Shown here piece by piece: positions 43,563-52,680 of a stretch of 64,000 nucleotides of DNA (the stretch's first letter is position 1; each line of letters starts with the position of its first letter). The notes beneath the pieces are model-generated. The model ran no database searches. It was given only the letters and a program-made list of their open reading frames with translations, and was not told the origin of the DNA. This stretch comes from UBA1450 sp964452355 (GTDB taxonomy: Bacteria; Patescibacteriota; Microgenomatia; UBA1406; GWC2-37-13): positions 34,881 to 98,880 of the forward strand of contig CAYVKV010000004.1 in NCBI GenBank assembly GCA_964452355.1. Direction: 5' to 3'. A program made the translations under genes and the position numbers.

Positions 43563-45206
43563 ATGAATCTTTCAACAATTGTTTCACAAATAAAAATCAA
43601 TTGGAAATCGGGAGTGACTGTTTCATTAGTGTCAATTCCTCTTTCCATTTCACTTGCAGTTGCTTCACAAACGACTCCGGTCGTAGGTATTGTGACAGCA
43701 ATTTGGGCCGGACTTATTGCAGCAATTTTTGGAGGAAGTAGATTCAATATTGTCGGTCCAACAGGAGCTTTGTCAGGAATTCTTGCAAGTTTTGCGATAG
43801 CAAACGGCGCACCTTCACTGGCGATGGTTGCAGTTGTTTCAGGCATATTTATTCTGATTGCCTATTTTTTTCAACTGGAAAAATATTTGAAATTCATTCC
43901 CTCCAGTGCAGTACATGGGTTTACCCTGGGTGTCGCGTTCATTATCGCACTCAATCAAGCCAATTTTGCCTTTGGTATCAATGGTCTGGAGAAGCATGAA
44001 AAGTTTATTGAAAACCTTGCAGAAACAGCAATGCATATAAATCAAACGTCCCTTGTGACATTTATTGTCTTTTCTATCTTTTTGGTTCTTTTGTTTGCTT
44101 GTATCAAGCTTATTCCCAAGATTCCTGGGGCAATTTTGCTTACTCCATTTGGAATACTCCTCGGATACCTTGGGGATCAGCGCGTTATTCCGTTTCAATT
44201 AGATACGCTTCAGACGAGATTTGGTGATATTCAAGCGACGTTTTTTATTCGACCCGAATTTCACATCAACTCACCAATCATCATCACAGCTTTTGCTGTT
44301 GCGGTGATTTCAATTCTTGAAACGATGATTTCGGCAAAAATTGCAGACGGTATGACAAAGACCAAACATGAGCCGCGGAAAGAGATGTTTGGGTTAGGCC
44401 TTGCCAATGTAGTCACGGGTATTTTTGGAGGAATTCCGGCGACCGCTGCGCTTGCACGGACGTCGCTCAATATCAAATCTGGTGCAACACACAACACATC
44501 AGCCATAATAAGTAGCGTTGCGATTGCTGCTATTTCGCTTATATTTTTTGTCTATTTCAAGTATATTCCTCTTGCCGTAATAGCAGCTATTCTTGTCTTT
44601 GTTGCGATTCGTATGGTTGAAAAAGAGCACTTCATTCGGTATATGAAGTACGACTCCAAAGGGTTTCTGCTTGCGATCATTGTTGCATGCATCACGGTAT
44701 ATGAAGATCCGATTATCGGGATTCTCTTTGGAACAGCTCTTGCTTTACTCATATTTATGGAGCATCTTTCAAAAGGAGAGTACGATCTTCTTGTTAATAG
44801 TAAGAATTTCAAACAAGCCAAGCCATTGAGCCATGAAGATCTCGTCCATTTGAAAGGTTCTGAGCATGTTTTGGTGTATTCGTTCAAAGGTGCGCTCGCA
44901 TACATAAACTGTCAGGCGCACATTGCTCGGTTTGAGCGTCCACTCAAACAGTATCATAGCGTGGTTCTTCGTATGAGAGAGGTGCATTTTATTGACCTTG
45001 ATGGTGTTGAAGCGATGAATGAGATTATTGAAATTTTATATGAAAAAGACAAATATATTTACATGACAGGGGTGAGTAGTACCGTCAATGTGATGCTACA
45101 GCGCGAGAGCCATACGTATCGTGAACTGAAAAAACTTGGAGCAGTGCTTCCTAAAACGGTAGACGCTCTGGAGATTGCACTGAAAAATAAGCCAGAAGAG
45201 GACTAA
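43563..45206 (+). CDS. SulP-family anion transporter with STAS domain
   Basis: The 547-residue protein has 10-14 predicted membrane helices. They include VGIVTAIWAGLIAAIFGGSRFNIVGPTGALSG, typical of SulP bicarbonate/sulfate transporters, and the QANFAFGI segment. A cytosolic STAS domain (about 440-540) carries IDLDGVEAM where anti-sigma-factor antagonists have a phosphorylatable Ser. The substrate (bicarbonate, sulfate or other anion) cannot be told. The last 4 bases overlap the converging rfbD. Confidence 0.9.
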   Translation: MNLSTIVSQIKINWKSGVTVSLVSIPLSISLAVASQTTPVVGIVTAIWAGLIAAIFGGSRFNIVGPTGALSGILASFAIANGAPSLAMVAVVSGIFILIAYFFQLEKYLKFIPSSAVHGFTLGVAFIIALNQANFAFGINGLEKHEKFIENLAETAMHINQTSLVTFIVFSIFLVLLFACIKLIPKIPGAILLTPFGILLGYLGDQRVIPFQLDTLQTRFGDIQATFFIRPEFHINSPIIITAFAVAVISILETMISAKIADGMTKTKHEPRKEMFGLGLANVVTGIFGGIPATAALARTSLNIKSGATHNTSAIISSVAIAAISLIFFVYFKYIPLAVIAAILVFVAIRMVEKEHFIRYMKYDSKGFLLAIIVACITVYEDPIIGILFGTALALLIFMEHLSKGEYDLLVNSKNFKQAKPLSHEDLVHLKGSEHVLVYSFKGALAYINCQAHIARFERPLKQYHSVVLRMREVHFIDLDGVEAMNEIIEILYEKDKYIYMTGVSSTVNVMLQRESHTYRELKKLGAVLPKTVDALEIALKNKPEED

Positions 45207-46027
45207 TTCTTAGTCCCCTGAATCCCTTCGCCAAACGACCTCATTTTTTGAAAGGTGTTTTTAATACTTCTTGTTTCGGCATATTGTGGTCGCGGAGCTT
45301 TTCCTTTACTGTATTCTTCAAAGGTCGTAGGTTGAATAAGCCAGTCAGGAAGATCATAATGTTCAACAATCATTTTCCCCACCTCATGGGGCGAATATGA
45401 TTTTGAACCAACGATGTGAAATATTTCTGGTGAAAAATGATTCATCAAATATTTTAGAGCCAAAGCAATATCGTCGATATATGTTGGCGTCATTGCAGAG
45501 TCAGTCACCATTGAGAGTGGCTTGTGCTCTTTGAGAAGTGAACTTAATTTTTCGACAAAATCCTTTTTGGGAGAAGGCGATGTGCCATAAGGATAGGTGA
45601 TTCTCACTATCATCGCATTATTCTCAAGGACAAGTTCTCCATCATATTTTGACTGTCCATAATAGCCAATAGGATTTGGTTTAGATCCTTCATCAAATGG
45701 AGGGTTTTTCCCATCGAACACAAAATCAGTTGAGATATAGATCATTTTTTTATTTTTTGCTTGTGTTTCTTCAAACAAATAGTTGGTCGCATCAACATTT
45801 AGTTTTCGCGCGATATCTTTTTCTTCCTCAGCGCGATCAACATTGGTATACGCAGCCATATGAAGAAGAAGGTCAAAATCAATTTCATTCAGTTTCTTAT
45901 GTACTTGTTTTTGATCGGTAATATCAACATCTTTGTGATCAAGAGGAATAAAAGTGAAATCGTCTTTTAGAAGTTCTATTACTCGAGATCCGACAAGTCC
46001 ATTTGCGCCAGTTATTGCGATATTCAT
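45203..46027 (-). CDS. rfbD: dTDP-4-dehydrorhamnose reductase (RfbD/RmlD family)
   Basis: The 274-residue SDR has ITGANGLVGSRV at the start, AYTNVDRAEEEKDIARKLN and STDFVFDG typical of RmlD, and active-site YGQSK. It reduces dTDP-4-keto-L-rhamnose to dTDP-rhamnose. ATG 46027 is chosen, 1 base after the rfbB stop; an upstream start at 46057 would overlap rfbB. rfbA and rfbC are not in the window. Confidence 0.88.
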   Translation of the reverse strand: MNIAITGANGLVGSRVIELLKDDFTFIPLDHKDVDITDQKQVHKKLNEIDFDLLLHMAAYTNVDRAEEEKDIARKLNVDATNYLFEETQAKNKKMIYISTDFVFDGKNPPFDEGSKPNPIGYYGQSKYDGELVLENNAMIVRITYPYGTSPSPKKDFVEKLSSLLKEHKPLSMVTDSAMTPTYIDDIALALKYLMNHFSPEIFHIVGSKSYSPHEVGKMIVEHYDLPDWLIQPTTFEEYSKGKAPRPQYAETRSIKNTFQKMRSFGEGIQGTKN

Positions 46028-46028
46028 A

Positions 46029-46997
46029 TTATTTGAGCGGCTTCCACCAATCTTCATTATTTTTGTACCATTGAATGGTTTTTTCTAAAGCTGAGTCAAA
46101 ATTATGTTCAGGTTTCCAACCAAGTTCTTCATGGGTTTTACTCCAATCAATCGCATATCGACGATCATGTCCCGGTCGGTCTTTTACATACTCAATGTTG
46201 TCTTCGGATTCTCCCATCATTGACAGGATTTTCTTGATGACCTCAAGGTTTGAGATATCTTCAGTTTGCCCACCAACGAGATATGTTTGTCCAACGTTTC
46301 CATCCGTTAAAATCATATCGATCGCACGACAGTGATCTTCAACATAGAGCCAATCACGAACATAGTTTCCATCTCCATAAATGGGGACTTTTTTCCCTTC
46401 AAGCAGATTGGTAATTGCCAAAGGAATGAGTTTTTCCGGAAAATGAAAGGGTCCGAAGTTATTTGAACAATTGGTTATCGTTATTGGTAATTCATAGGTG
46501 TCATGATATGCACGGACCAGATGGTCAGATCCTGCTTTTGAGGCAGAGTAGGGGCTATGCGGGTTGTAATGAGTGTTTATGGTAAATTTTTCAGTTGAAT
46601 CAAGTTGAAGAGCACCAAAGACTTCATCCGTTGATATGTGATGAAATCGTTTTATCTTATGTTGGAGAGCAGATTCCAAAAGGACCTGAGTGCCGACGAC
46701 ATTCGTTAATACAAAGGGTGATGCATCATGGATCGATCGATCCACATGGCTTTCTGCAGCAAAATGGACAACGGTGTCAACGCCAGACATCACTTCTTCA
46801 ACCGCTTTTTTATCCACAATATCGCCTTGAACAAAGCTATACCGAGTAGAATTTTCAACATTTTTTAGACTGGATAAATGACCAGCATAGGTAAGTTTAT
46901 CAAAGTTTACGATAAGATCGTCTGGATGTTTTTCAAGCCAGTAATGAATGAAGTTTGAGCCGATAAAACCTGCCCCACCCGTGACTAATAGTTTCAT
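46029..46997 (-). CDS. rfbB: dTDP-glucose 4,6-dehydratase
   Basis: The 322-residue extended SDR has VTGGAGFIGSNF, FAAESHVDRSI, HISTDEVFG and active-site YSASK. It makes dTDP-4-keto-6-deoxyglucose, the precursor of rhamnose and other deoxysugars. It is translated ahead of rfbD. Its -10 is one half of the palindrome shared with the divergent IMPase gene. Confidence 0.95.
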   Translation of the reverse strand: MKLLVTGGAGFIGSNFIHYWLEKHPDDLIVNFDKLTYAGHLSSLKNVENSTRYSFVQGDIVDKKAVEEVMSGVDTVVHFAAESHVDRSIHDASPFVLTNVVGTQVLLESALQHKIKRFHHISTDEVFGALQLDSTEKFTINTHYNPHSPYSASKAGSDHLVRAYHDTYELPITITNCSNNFGPFHFPEKLIPLAITNLLEGKKVPIYGDGNYVRDWLYVEDHCRAIDMILTDGNVGQTYLVGGQTEDISNLEVIKKILSMMGESEDNIEYVKDRPGHDRRYAIDWSKTHEELGWKPEHNFDSALEKTIQWYKNNEDWWKPLK

Positions 46998-47001
46998 GAT
47001 T

Positions 47002-47013
47002 ATAGTATACTAT
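47002..47013. promoter_or_regulatory. Palindromic shared -10 for rfbB (-) and the IMPase gene (+)
   Basis: ATAGTATACTAT is a perfect 12-bp palindrome filling most of the 21-bp intergenic region. It gives TATACT on the plus strand (47006-47011), 7 nt before ATG 47019, and TATACT on the minus strand (47004-47009), 6 nt before ATG 46997. Polymerase could occupy only one direction at a time, and each -35 would fall inside the other gene. Confidence 0.65.
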
Positions 47014-47018
47014 CAAAC

Positions 47019-47822
47019 ATGCTTGATATCATGAAAAAAGCGGCAATTGCTGCAGGAGAAATCCAAAAGAAGTACTTTCGTCAAACAGAACTTGATGTCG
47101 TTCATAAGACAAATCATGAAAATATCGTAACCATTGCAGATCATGAGTCACAAAAAATTATTCATGATTTTCTTTTGAAATCTACTGACGAGATGGGAAT
47201 AGATCCTGACACCGTTGGGTTTATCGGTGAAGAAGATCTTCGAAGCACAGGAAAACACATGTTCGTCGTAGATCCACTTGATGGAACGAGTAATTTTGCA
47301 ACCGGAACAGAAGAGTTTGGTGTATTAATTGCCTATTTTTATAAAGGTGAGTTGAAATCAGGAGTCATGTATTTTCCAATGAAAAAAATGATGTATTCGT
47401 CAGAAATTGGAAAAGGTGTCACTCTTGAAAAGGACGGAATTAGTGAGAGGATTGCTCTCAAAAAAATTCCCCTGCAAGATTGTTTTCTGCTCTCGTCGAT
47501 GTCTTATCAAGATGAAATTGAATCTGGTATGCCAGAGAAAATAATCTCTCTTAAGCCACTCTTTCGCGCAGTGCGCATGTATGGGTGCATTGGAAATGAG
47601 TTGGGATATATCCTTCAGGGCATTGCAGGTGCAACACTTGCTCATGGTTGTAGTATCTGGGATATAGCTCCAGGGATTCTTATGCTTCGTGAAGTGGGAT
47701 ATGAAATGTACGATATGCAGGGTAATCCAATTCAGCTGGACTTATTAAAACCGAAAAAAACATATCCGTTTCTTGCGTGTCATCCTTCAAATAAAGCTAT
47801 CCTTTTTGACAAAATTTCCTAA
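47019..47822 (+). CDS. Inositol-monophosphatase-family phosphatase
   Basis: The 267-residue protein has the metal-binding motifs of the family: GEED (GFIGEEDL), DPLDGTSNFATG, and WDIAPG near the C-terminus. Members hydrolyse inositol monophosphate, 3'-phosphoadenosine 5'-phosphate or fructose bisphosphate; the substrate here is uncertain. Its stop overlaps the converging miaB by 4 bases. Confidence 0.88.
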   Translation: MLDIMKKAAIAAGEIQKKYFRQTELDVVHKTNHENIVTIADHESQKIIHDFLLKSTDEMGIDPDTVGFIGEEDLRSTGKHMFVVDPLDGTSNFATGTEEFGVLIAYFYKGELKSGVMYFPMKKMMYSSEIGKGVTLEKDGISERIALKKIPLQDCFLLSSMSYQDEIESGMPEKIISLKPLFRAVRMYGCIGNELGYILQGIAGATLAHGCSIWDIAPGILMLREVGYEMYDMQGNPIQLDLLKPKKTYPFLACHPSNKAILFDKIS

Positions 47823-49072
47823 GAAGTATAGGCGAATGTATTGATTAGTTTGTCAAGCTCTTTCCATCTTTTTTTCTTGGTTGCGGGAGATACATCATCT
47901 TTCATCACTTTGGTTGCAGCGGTCATATAGCGTTCTGAATATCTTGAAATATATGCTTTATCAAAACCAACTTCTTTTGCAAGCTTTACGGTATTTTGAA
48001 ATTCCTCATATGTTTCCCCACAAAACCCAACGATGATATCGGTTGTAATTTTAATATCTGGAATTTGAGTTTTAAGTTTTGATATTATTCCTAGGTATTC
48101 TTCTCGTGTGTACCAACGATTCATTCTTTTGAGAACATTATTATCTCCCGATTGGACGGGAAGATGAATGGTTCGAGTGATATTTGGGTATTTGGCAATC
48201 ATTTCAATAAGTTCATCCGAAAAATCCCAAGGATTTGAAGATACAAAATCAACCTTTTCAAAATCCATTCGAGCGACATCCTCGAGAAGATAGGGGAAAA
48301 GGGTAGGGATGCGTTGACGACCTAAATGTTTGACATACACCGGTTCTACATTGCGGCCATTGTAGGTAAATTTTGCTCTGATGGTAGAAAGATTCTTTTT
48401 AAGTGCTTCGTGATCCATTTTTCCTGCTTTTTCATTTCTTTCAAAATAGGTCGTATCAATATCTCTCATGATCTGAATATTTTCTTTTCCCATGATAAGG
48501 TCTGCGCCATATGAATTTACATTTTGTCCCAGAAGCATCACCGAAGTGTAACCTCTTGCTTTGAGATGCAAACATTCTTCAATAATATCTTCGTACGGTC
48601 TGCTGATCTCTCGACCACGGGTAAATGGTACGATACAAAACGTGCAGAAATTATTGCATCCATTTGAGATTGGTACCCATGCATGGGTCGTGCTTTGACG
48701 GACGGGCTCACTATCAAATCCAACTTCTTCAATCGGCATGAACTCATCTACATCAGGCATTCGGTCACGAATTTTTGACAAGAATTTTCCTGTTTTGTCT
48801 CGAAAGGCAATACCCACCATACATCCAGTCACTATGATTTTGAAAAGTTCTTTGTTCTTCAGTTTCTCCTTTTTTATTATTGCAAGATTTTGTACCAGTC
48901 CATAGACCCGTTCTTCAGCTGATTCTCGCACCATGCAGGTGTTGATAATCACATAATTTGCATCCTTGTATCCGCGAGATTTAGTAAATCCGCGTGCTGC
49001 AAACGCTTGCTCTACCCGTTCGGAGTCTGCGACGTTTTGCTGACAACCAAATGTTTTTATAAAATATTTCAT
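47819..49072 (-). CDS. miaB: MiaB-like tRNA methylthiotransferase lacking TRAM domain
   Basis: A radical-SAM methylthiotransferase of 417 residues. The N-terminal UPF0004 domain (FGCQQNVADSERV, NTCMVRESAEERV, GCM) binds the auxiliary cluster, and CNNFCTFC binds the SAM cluster. It would modify N6-isopentenyl-A37 in tRNA. Two oddities: about 60 extra residues after NVNSYG, and an end right after the radical-SAM domain with no TRAM domain. TATAAT lies 10 nt before the ATG. Confidence 0.88.
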   Translation of the reverse strand: MKYFIKTFGCQQNVADSERVEQAFAARGFTKSRGYKDANYVIINTCMVRESAEERVYGLVQNLAIIKKEKLKNKELFKIIVTGCMVGIAFRDKTGKFLSKIRDRMPDVDEFMPIEEVGFDSEPVRQSTTHAWVPISNGCNNFCTFCIVPFTRGREISRPYEDIIEECLHLKARGYTSVMLLGQNVNSYGADLIMGKENIQIMRDIDTTYFERNEKAGKMDHEALKKNLSTIRAKFTYNGRNVEPVYVKHLGRQRIPTLFPYLLEDVARMDFEKVDFVSSNPWDFSDELIEMIAKYPNITRTIHLPVQSGDNNVLKRMNRWYTREEYLGIISKLKTQIPDIKITTDIIVGFCGETYEEFQNTVKLAKEVGFDKAYISRYSERYMTAATKVMKDDVSPATKKKRWKELDKLINTFAYTS

Positions 49073-49167
49073 GAGAACTCCAATTATACATCCTATACGC
49101 TTTGAAATAAGATATTGATATAATATAGTGAACCGTTAATTGGTAAGTTAATGAATAAATACGTACT

Positions 49168-49656
49168 ATGGCCATTCAGATTTTTGTGACCGGCGGGACA
49201 TTTGATAAAATTCACGATCCCATCTCTGAAAAATTTGTATTCACGAAGACCCATGTCCCAGAACTGCTTACATTGTCACGTTCACTTTTGAATATAAAAG
49301 TACAAACGCTCATGCTGATAGATAGTCTGGATATCACCAATCGTGATCAGGAATTAATTTTGAAAGCATGTATTGATGCAAAAGAAGATCAGATTGTCAT
49401 CACTCACGGAACCAGCAATATGGAGAAGACTGCCTTGTTTTTAGGAAAGAAAATAACTAACAAAACAATTGTTTTTACGGGAGCAATGGTGCCCTACACG
49501 TTTACCAAATCCGATGCCTTATTCAATATGGGGACTGCTCTTGCATTTGTTCAAACATTACCACATGGAGTTTATATTGCCATGAATGGAAAATATTACC
49601 CCTGGGATAATGTAACAAAAAATACAAAACTGGGATTATTTGATAAAAAGTATTAA
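49168..49656 (+). CDS. Single-domain asparaginase-like protein
   Basis: The 162-residue protein corresponds only to the N-terminal domain of type I/II asparaginases. It has VTGGTFDK (first catalytic Thr), ITHGTSNMEKTA (second Thr region; Gly-Thr-Ser where TDTM is usual), and FTGAMVPYTFTKSDALFN. The C-terminal domain, which completes the active site in dimers, is missing, and the next gene does not look like it. The activity is uncertain. Confidence 0.78.
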   Translation: MAIQIFVTGGTFDKIHDPISEKFVFTKTHVPELLTLSRSLLNIKVQTLMLIDSLDITNRDQELILKACIDAKEDQIVITHGTSNMEKTALFLGKKITNKTIVFTGAMVPYTFTKSDALFNMGTALAFVQTLPHGVYIAMNGKYYPWDNVTKNTKLGLFDKKY

Positions 49657-49662
49657 ATAGTT

Positions 49663-50040
49663 ATGGAAAAAACTGAAACGCTCACCTTTTCTGAAAATGA
49701 AATTCTGTATTTACTCATTATTGCTGGTGCAGATGATGAGGATATATTTGAACGTTTTGATCTGTTGATAGCAGATACCACGAAAGAGCATCTTCAAGAA
49801 GGTCGGATATCTTTGTTGGATCGCACATTGATTAGTTTTCCTGCAGGAAGCGATATTCCCGTGATTAATGACGTGGTAATTGGACTTATTGGAGCGATTG
49901 CAGTTGGGAGACTTGAGGATGGTTATTATTACGAACCCCAATCAGGATGGCGTGCAAAAATCACAAAAGAATCTGAGTGGTACGTAATTGAAGGAGAAGA
50001 GATTGAAAGTGATAGCAGCGATAATCCAATCATAAACTGA
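49663..50040 (+). CDS. Hypothetical acidic protein (125 aa)
   Basis: No family is recognised. The protein is acidic without membrane helices. The middle (PVINDVVIGLIGAIAVGRLEDGYYYEPQSGWRAKI) seems a small alpha/beta domain. It starts 6 nt after the asparaginase-like gene, so the two are co-transcribed. Its last 11 bases overlap the converging coaBC. Confidence 0.6.
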   Translation: MEKTETLTFSENEILYLLIIAGADDEDIFERFDLLIADTTKEHLQEGRISLLDRTLISFPAGSDIPVINDVVIGLIGAIAVGRLEDGYYYEPQSGWRAKITKESEWYVIEGEEIESDSSDNPIIN

Positions 50041-51235
50041 AAATCGTCTTGATGATTTCTTCTGCTATTTTGTGTTTTGAAGCTTTTTCAACTTTCTTCA
50101 CTTTCTTATCAATTGATAGGATATACACTTCATTATCTTCCGTATCAAACCCAATATCTGTTTGACTGATGTCATTGACCACTACATAATCGACGGATGC
50201 ATTATCGATTAATTTTTGAGATGCAGAAATGATCTGATCCTGTTTTGATCCATGAATAGCTTTAAATCCAATGAGAATAATCTTTGGATTTATTTTTTTT
50301 ATATTGTTTATGATTTTTTCCGTTGATTTAAGATGAAGGTCATGGTTGGTTTCACTCGGTAGTTTTCCCTCATGTTTCTCCACCGTAAAATCCGATACCG
50401 CAGCACTGTGAAATACAATATCAGTTTTCTGAAGCTCAGTATCTAAGAGTTTTTTTAGATCACCTGAGGTCGTAAATGATCGTTGCTGAAAGGGGAGATG
50501 TGATGTTTCTGCAGTGTGTGCATGAAAGTATGTCACGTCTGCGCCATATCGATATGCCATTTCGGCAAGTGCTTTTCCCATTTTTCCAGAACTTCGATTG
50601 GTAATAACTCGAACGTCATCGATTGATTCGATGGTACCCCCACCGGTCACCACAACCCTTTTTCCTGCAAGCAGTTTTTTTCTTGAAAGGATTGATTCTA
50701 TCTGTTTTTTAATATCTTTGATCTGAGGCAATCTGCCAATACCATCGGTGCCACACGCAAGAGCCCCCGATTCCGGATCCATAATTTCATATCCATAAGA
50801 TCCCAATATCTTGAGATTATTTTGAGTTGCCGGATGATGCCACATGTTGTCATTCATCGAAGGGCATATGAGGACGGGGGCGGTGGTTGCTAAAATTGAT
50901 GTTGAGATAAAATCATCAGCAATACCGTGAGCAACCTTTGCCAATGTATTTGCTGTTGCCGGCGCAATGACAAAAATATCTGCTTTTTTTGCAACTTCAA
51001 TGTGGTCAACTTTTTTCCGTTTTAAAATTTCTTCATAAGAAAAACGATCTTCAAATAAGTTCATAAATACGGGATATCCGGTTATTTCCTCAATTTTACC
51101 CGGAGACACGATGTACATTGCTTTTTTAGTCATCATGACATAAATACTATGTCCATCTTTTTTAAGAAGTTTGATGAGATCAACTGTTTTGTATGCGGCA
51201 ATTCCTGATGAGATTCCAATGACAATGTGAGACAT
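50030..51235 (-). CDS. coaBC: Bifunctional phosphopantothenoylcysteine decarboxylase/synthetase
   Basis: The 401-residue protein has an N-terminal flavoprotein CoaC domain (1-180; IGISSGIAAYKTVDLIK, APATANTLAKVAHGIADD, PSMNDNMW) and a C-terminal CoaB domain (VVVTGGGTIESIDDVRVITNRSSGKMG). It converts phosphopantothenate to phosphopantetheine in CoA synthesis. No other CoA gene is in the window. Confidence 0.95.
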   Translation of the reverse strand: MSHIVIGISSGIAAYKTVDLIKLLKKDGHSIYVMMTKKAMYIVSPGKIEEITGYPVFMNLFEDRFSYEEILKRKKVDHIEVAKKADIFVIAPATANTLAKVAHGIADDFISTSILATTAPVLICPSMNDNMWHHPATQNNLKILGSYGYEIMDPESGALACGTDGIGRLPQIKDIKKQIESILSRKKLLAGKRVVVTGGGTIESIDDVRVITNRSSGKMGKALAEMAYRYGADVTYFHAHTAETSHLPFQQRSFTTSGDLKKLLDTELQKTDIVFHSAAVSDFTVEKHEGKLPSETNHDLHLKSTEKIINNIKKINPKIILIGFKAIHGSKQDQIISASQKLIDNASVDYVVVNDISQTDIGFDTEDNEVYILSIDKKVKKVEKASKHKIAEEIIKTIFSL

Positions 51236-51237
51236 GA

Positions 51238-52302
51238 TTACGAGTAAATTTTTTTCATCCGATCAATCAGGATTATAAAGATAAAAAGGACAAGCGCAAT
51301 CGTAATAAAGGCGAAAAATTTTTCTATTCCACCAAGAAATAAACTCGCAACTCCGAGGATAAAAGAGATAAGCCAATAAAATACCGCAATTCGTCTTTTC
51401 CCCCATCCAATCTCAATCAGGCGGTGGTGAAAGTGTCCCCAGTCAGCACGAAATGGAGATTTTTTCTGGTGAATACGACGCATAATGGTATAAATTGCAT
51501 CGATCGTTGGTATTGCCAGAACGAGAATTGCAGTTCCAACTTTTCCAAAAGAAAGAATAGAGAGTATACCGAGCAAAAACCCTGCCATAGCACCACCGCC
51601 ATACCCGGGCATGATTCGTTGGGGATAAAAGTTAAATGGTAAAAACCCCAGATATGCTCCCGCAACAATAAACGACAGATACATCACCGTTTGTGCTTGA
51701 ATATCATGCGCTATAAATCGTTGGGAGAGGAGCCCCATAAAAAGTGCCGTGATTGCGACAAATCCCGGCAACTGCCCATCAACGCCTTTACTCCAGTTCA
51801 CCATGTTCATAGTCCACGTGAGCCATATAACGGCAAGAATATCAGCAAGTATCCAGATAGTATGCTCGCCAAAAAAGTCAAATGAGATCTTCCAAAGATC
51901 CAGTCGAATCACGCCACCAAATGGGTTTGAGATAAACGGAATTCCCAGACCAAACATGACAAGAATTACCGAAATGATAAGGTTCAGTCCAAAGCGTTTG
52001 TAAGGTGACACATCATATTTATCATCCCAAAGTCCAACCATCAAGAGAAGTGCATTTGCGATAAGAATCCCAATGACAATCTGATTCATCGGAAGAAAGA
52101 TAATTGCAGATACTAAAAGCGCGATAAAGATCGGAATTCCTCCACCGCGCGGAATAATTCCCGTGTGCGTGTGAGCGGGATGACTTCTTTGTTTAATATC
52201 GGTGACCAGTTTAAATTTTTTTGCAATTCGAATCGCAATTGGGGTAGAAAGATACGAAATTGCAGTTGTCGTAAGTATGATCACGATTCCAGTCAAAAAC
52301 AT
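51238..52302 (-). CDS. WecA/TagO-type undecaprenyl-phosphate sugar-1-phosphate transferase
   Basis: The 354-residue GT4-family membrane protein has about 10 helices. Signatures: HTGIIPRGGGIPIF, the VGLWDDKYDVSPYKRF aspartate motif, and DWGHFHHRLIEIGWGKRR, the HxxH-type loop of WecA/TagO. It would start a surface glycan by moving HexNAc-1-P to undecaprenyl phosphate. It is co-transcribed with coaBC (2-nt gap), an unusual pairing. Confidence 0.88.
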   Translation of the reverse strand: MFLTGIVIILTTTAISYLSTPIAIRIAKKFKLVTDIKQRSHPAHTHTGIIPRGGGIPIFIALLVSAIIFLPMNQIVIGILIANALLLMVGLWDDKYDVSPYKRFGLNLIISVILVMFGLGIPFISNPFGGVIRLDLWKISFDFFGEHTIWILADILAVIWLTWTMNMVNWSKGVDGQLPGFVAITALFMGLLSQRFIAHDIQAQTVMYLSFIVAGAYLGFLPFNFYPQRIMPGYGGGAMAGFLLGILSILSFGKVGTAILVLAIPTIDAIYTIMRRIHQKKSPFRADWGHFHHRLIEIGWGKRRIAVFYWLISFILGVASLFLGGIEKFFAFITIALVLFIFIILIDRMKKIYS

Positions 52303-52309
52303 ATATGAG

Positions 52310-52615
52310 TTATGAAATCAAAAATAATATTTTCAAAAAAATGCCGGTATATCCTACGATCAAAATTCCATTTGCAACCGAGAAAATACTTTTGAAAAGT
52401 TTATTCTGAGAGAAGAATTTTATGGCAATGTGTCTGTTTATGAAAAAGGTAACATCCATAAAGATGGGGAGAAGAAGAATATACCACATATCTGCAATTT
52501 GACCTTCGCCCCACGGTTTTGAGTAAAAAAGGGGAATTTGCTTTGGAAGTATCTGATATTTCCAAACAAGCAATGCAACCTGAAGTACATTTGCTAGGGC
52601 TAAAAACTTTAGCAT
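52310..52615 (-). CDS. Small four-helix membrane protein, unknown function
   Basis: The 101-residue protein has three or four hydrophobic helices. The segment LPKQIPLFYSKPWGEGQIAD resembles the loop of DUF1648-like membrane proteins, but no function is known. It starts the 52.6-50.0 kb minus-strand operon. TATACT lies 10 nt before the ATG. Confidence 0.65.
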   Translation of the reverse strand: MLKFLALANVLQVALLVWKYQILPKQIPLFYSKPWGEGQIADMWYILLLPIFMDVTFFINRHIAIKFFSQNKLFKSIFSVANGILIVGYTGIFLKILFLIS

Positions 52616-52680
52616 ATATAGGGATAGTATATCAGGGTATCCCGATATCAGGTTGGTCGAAACAGTTGATTATCTATCGA

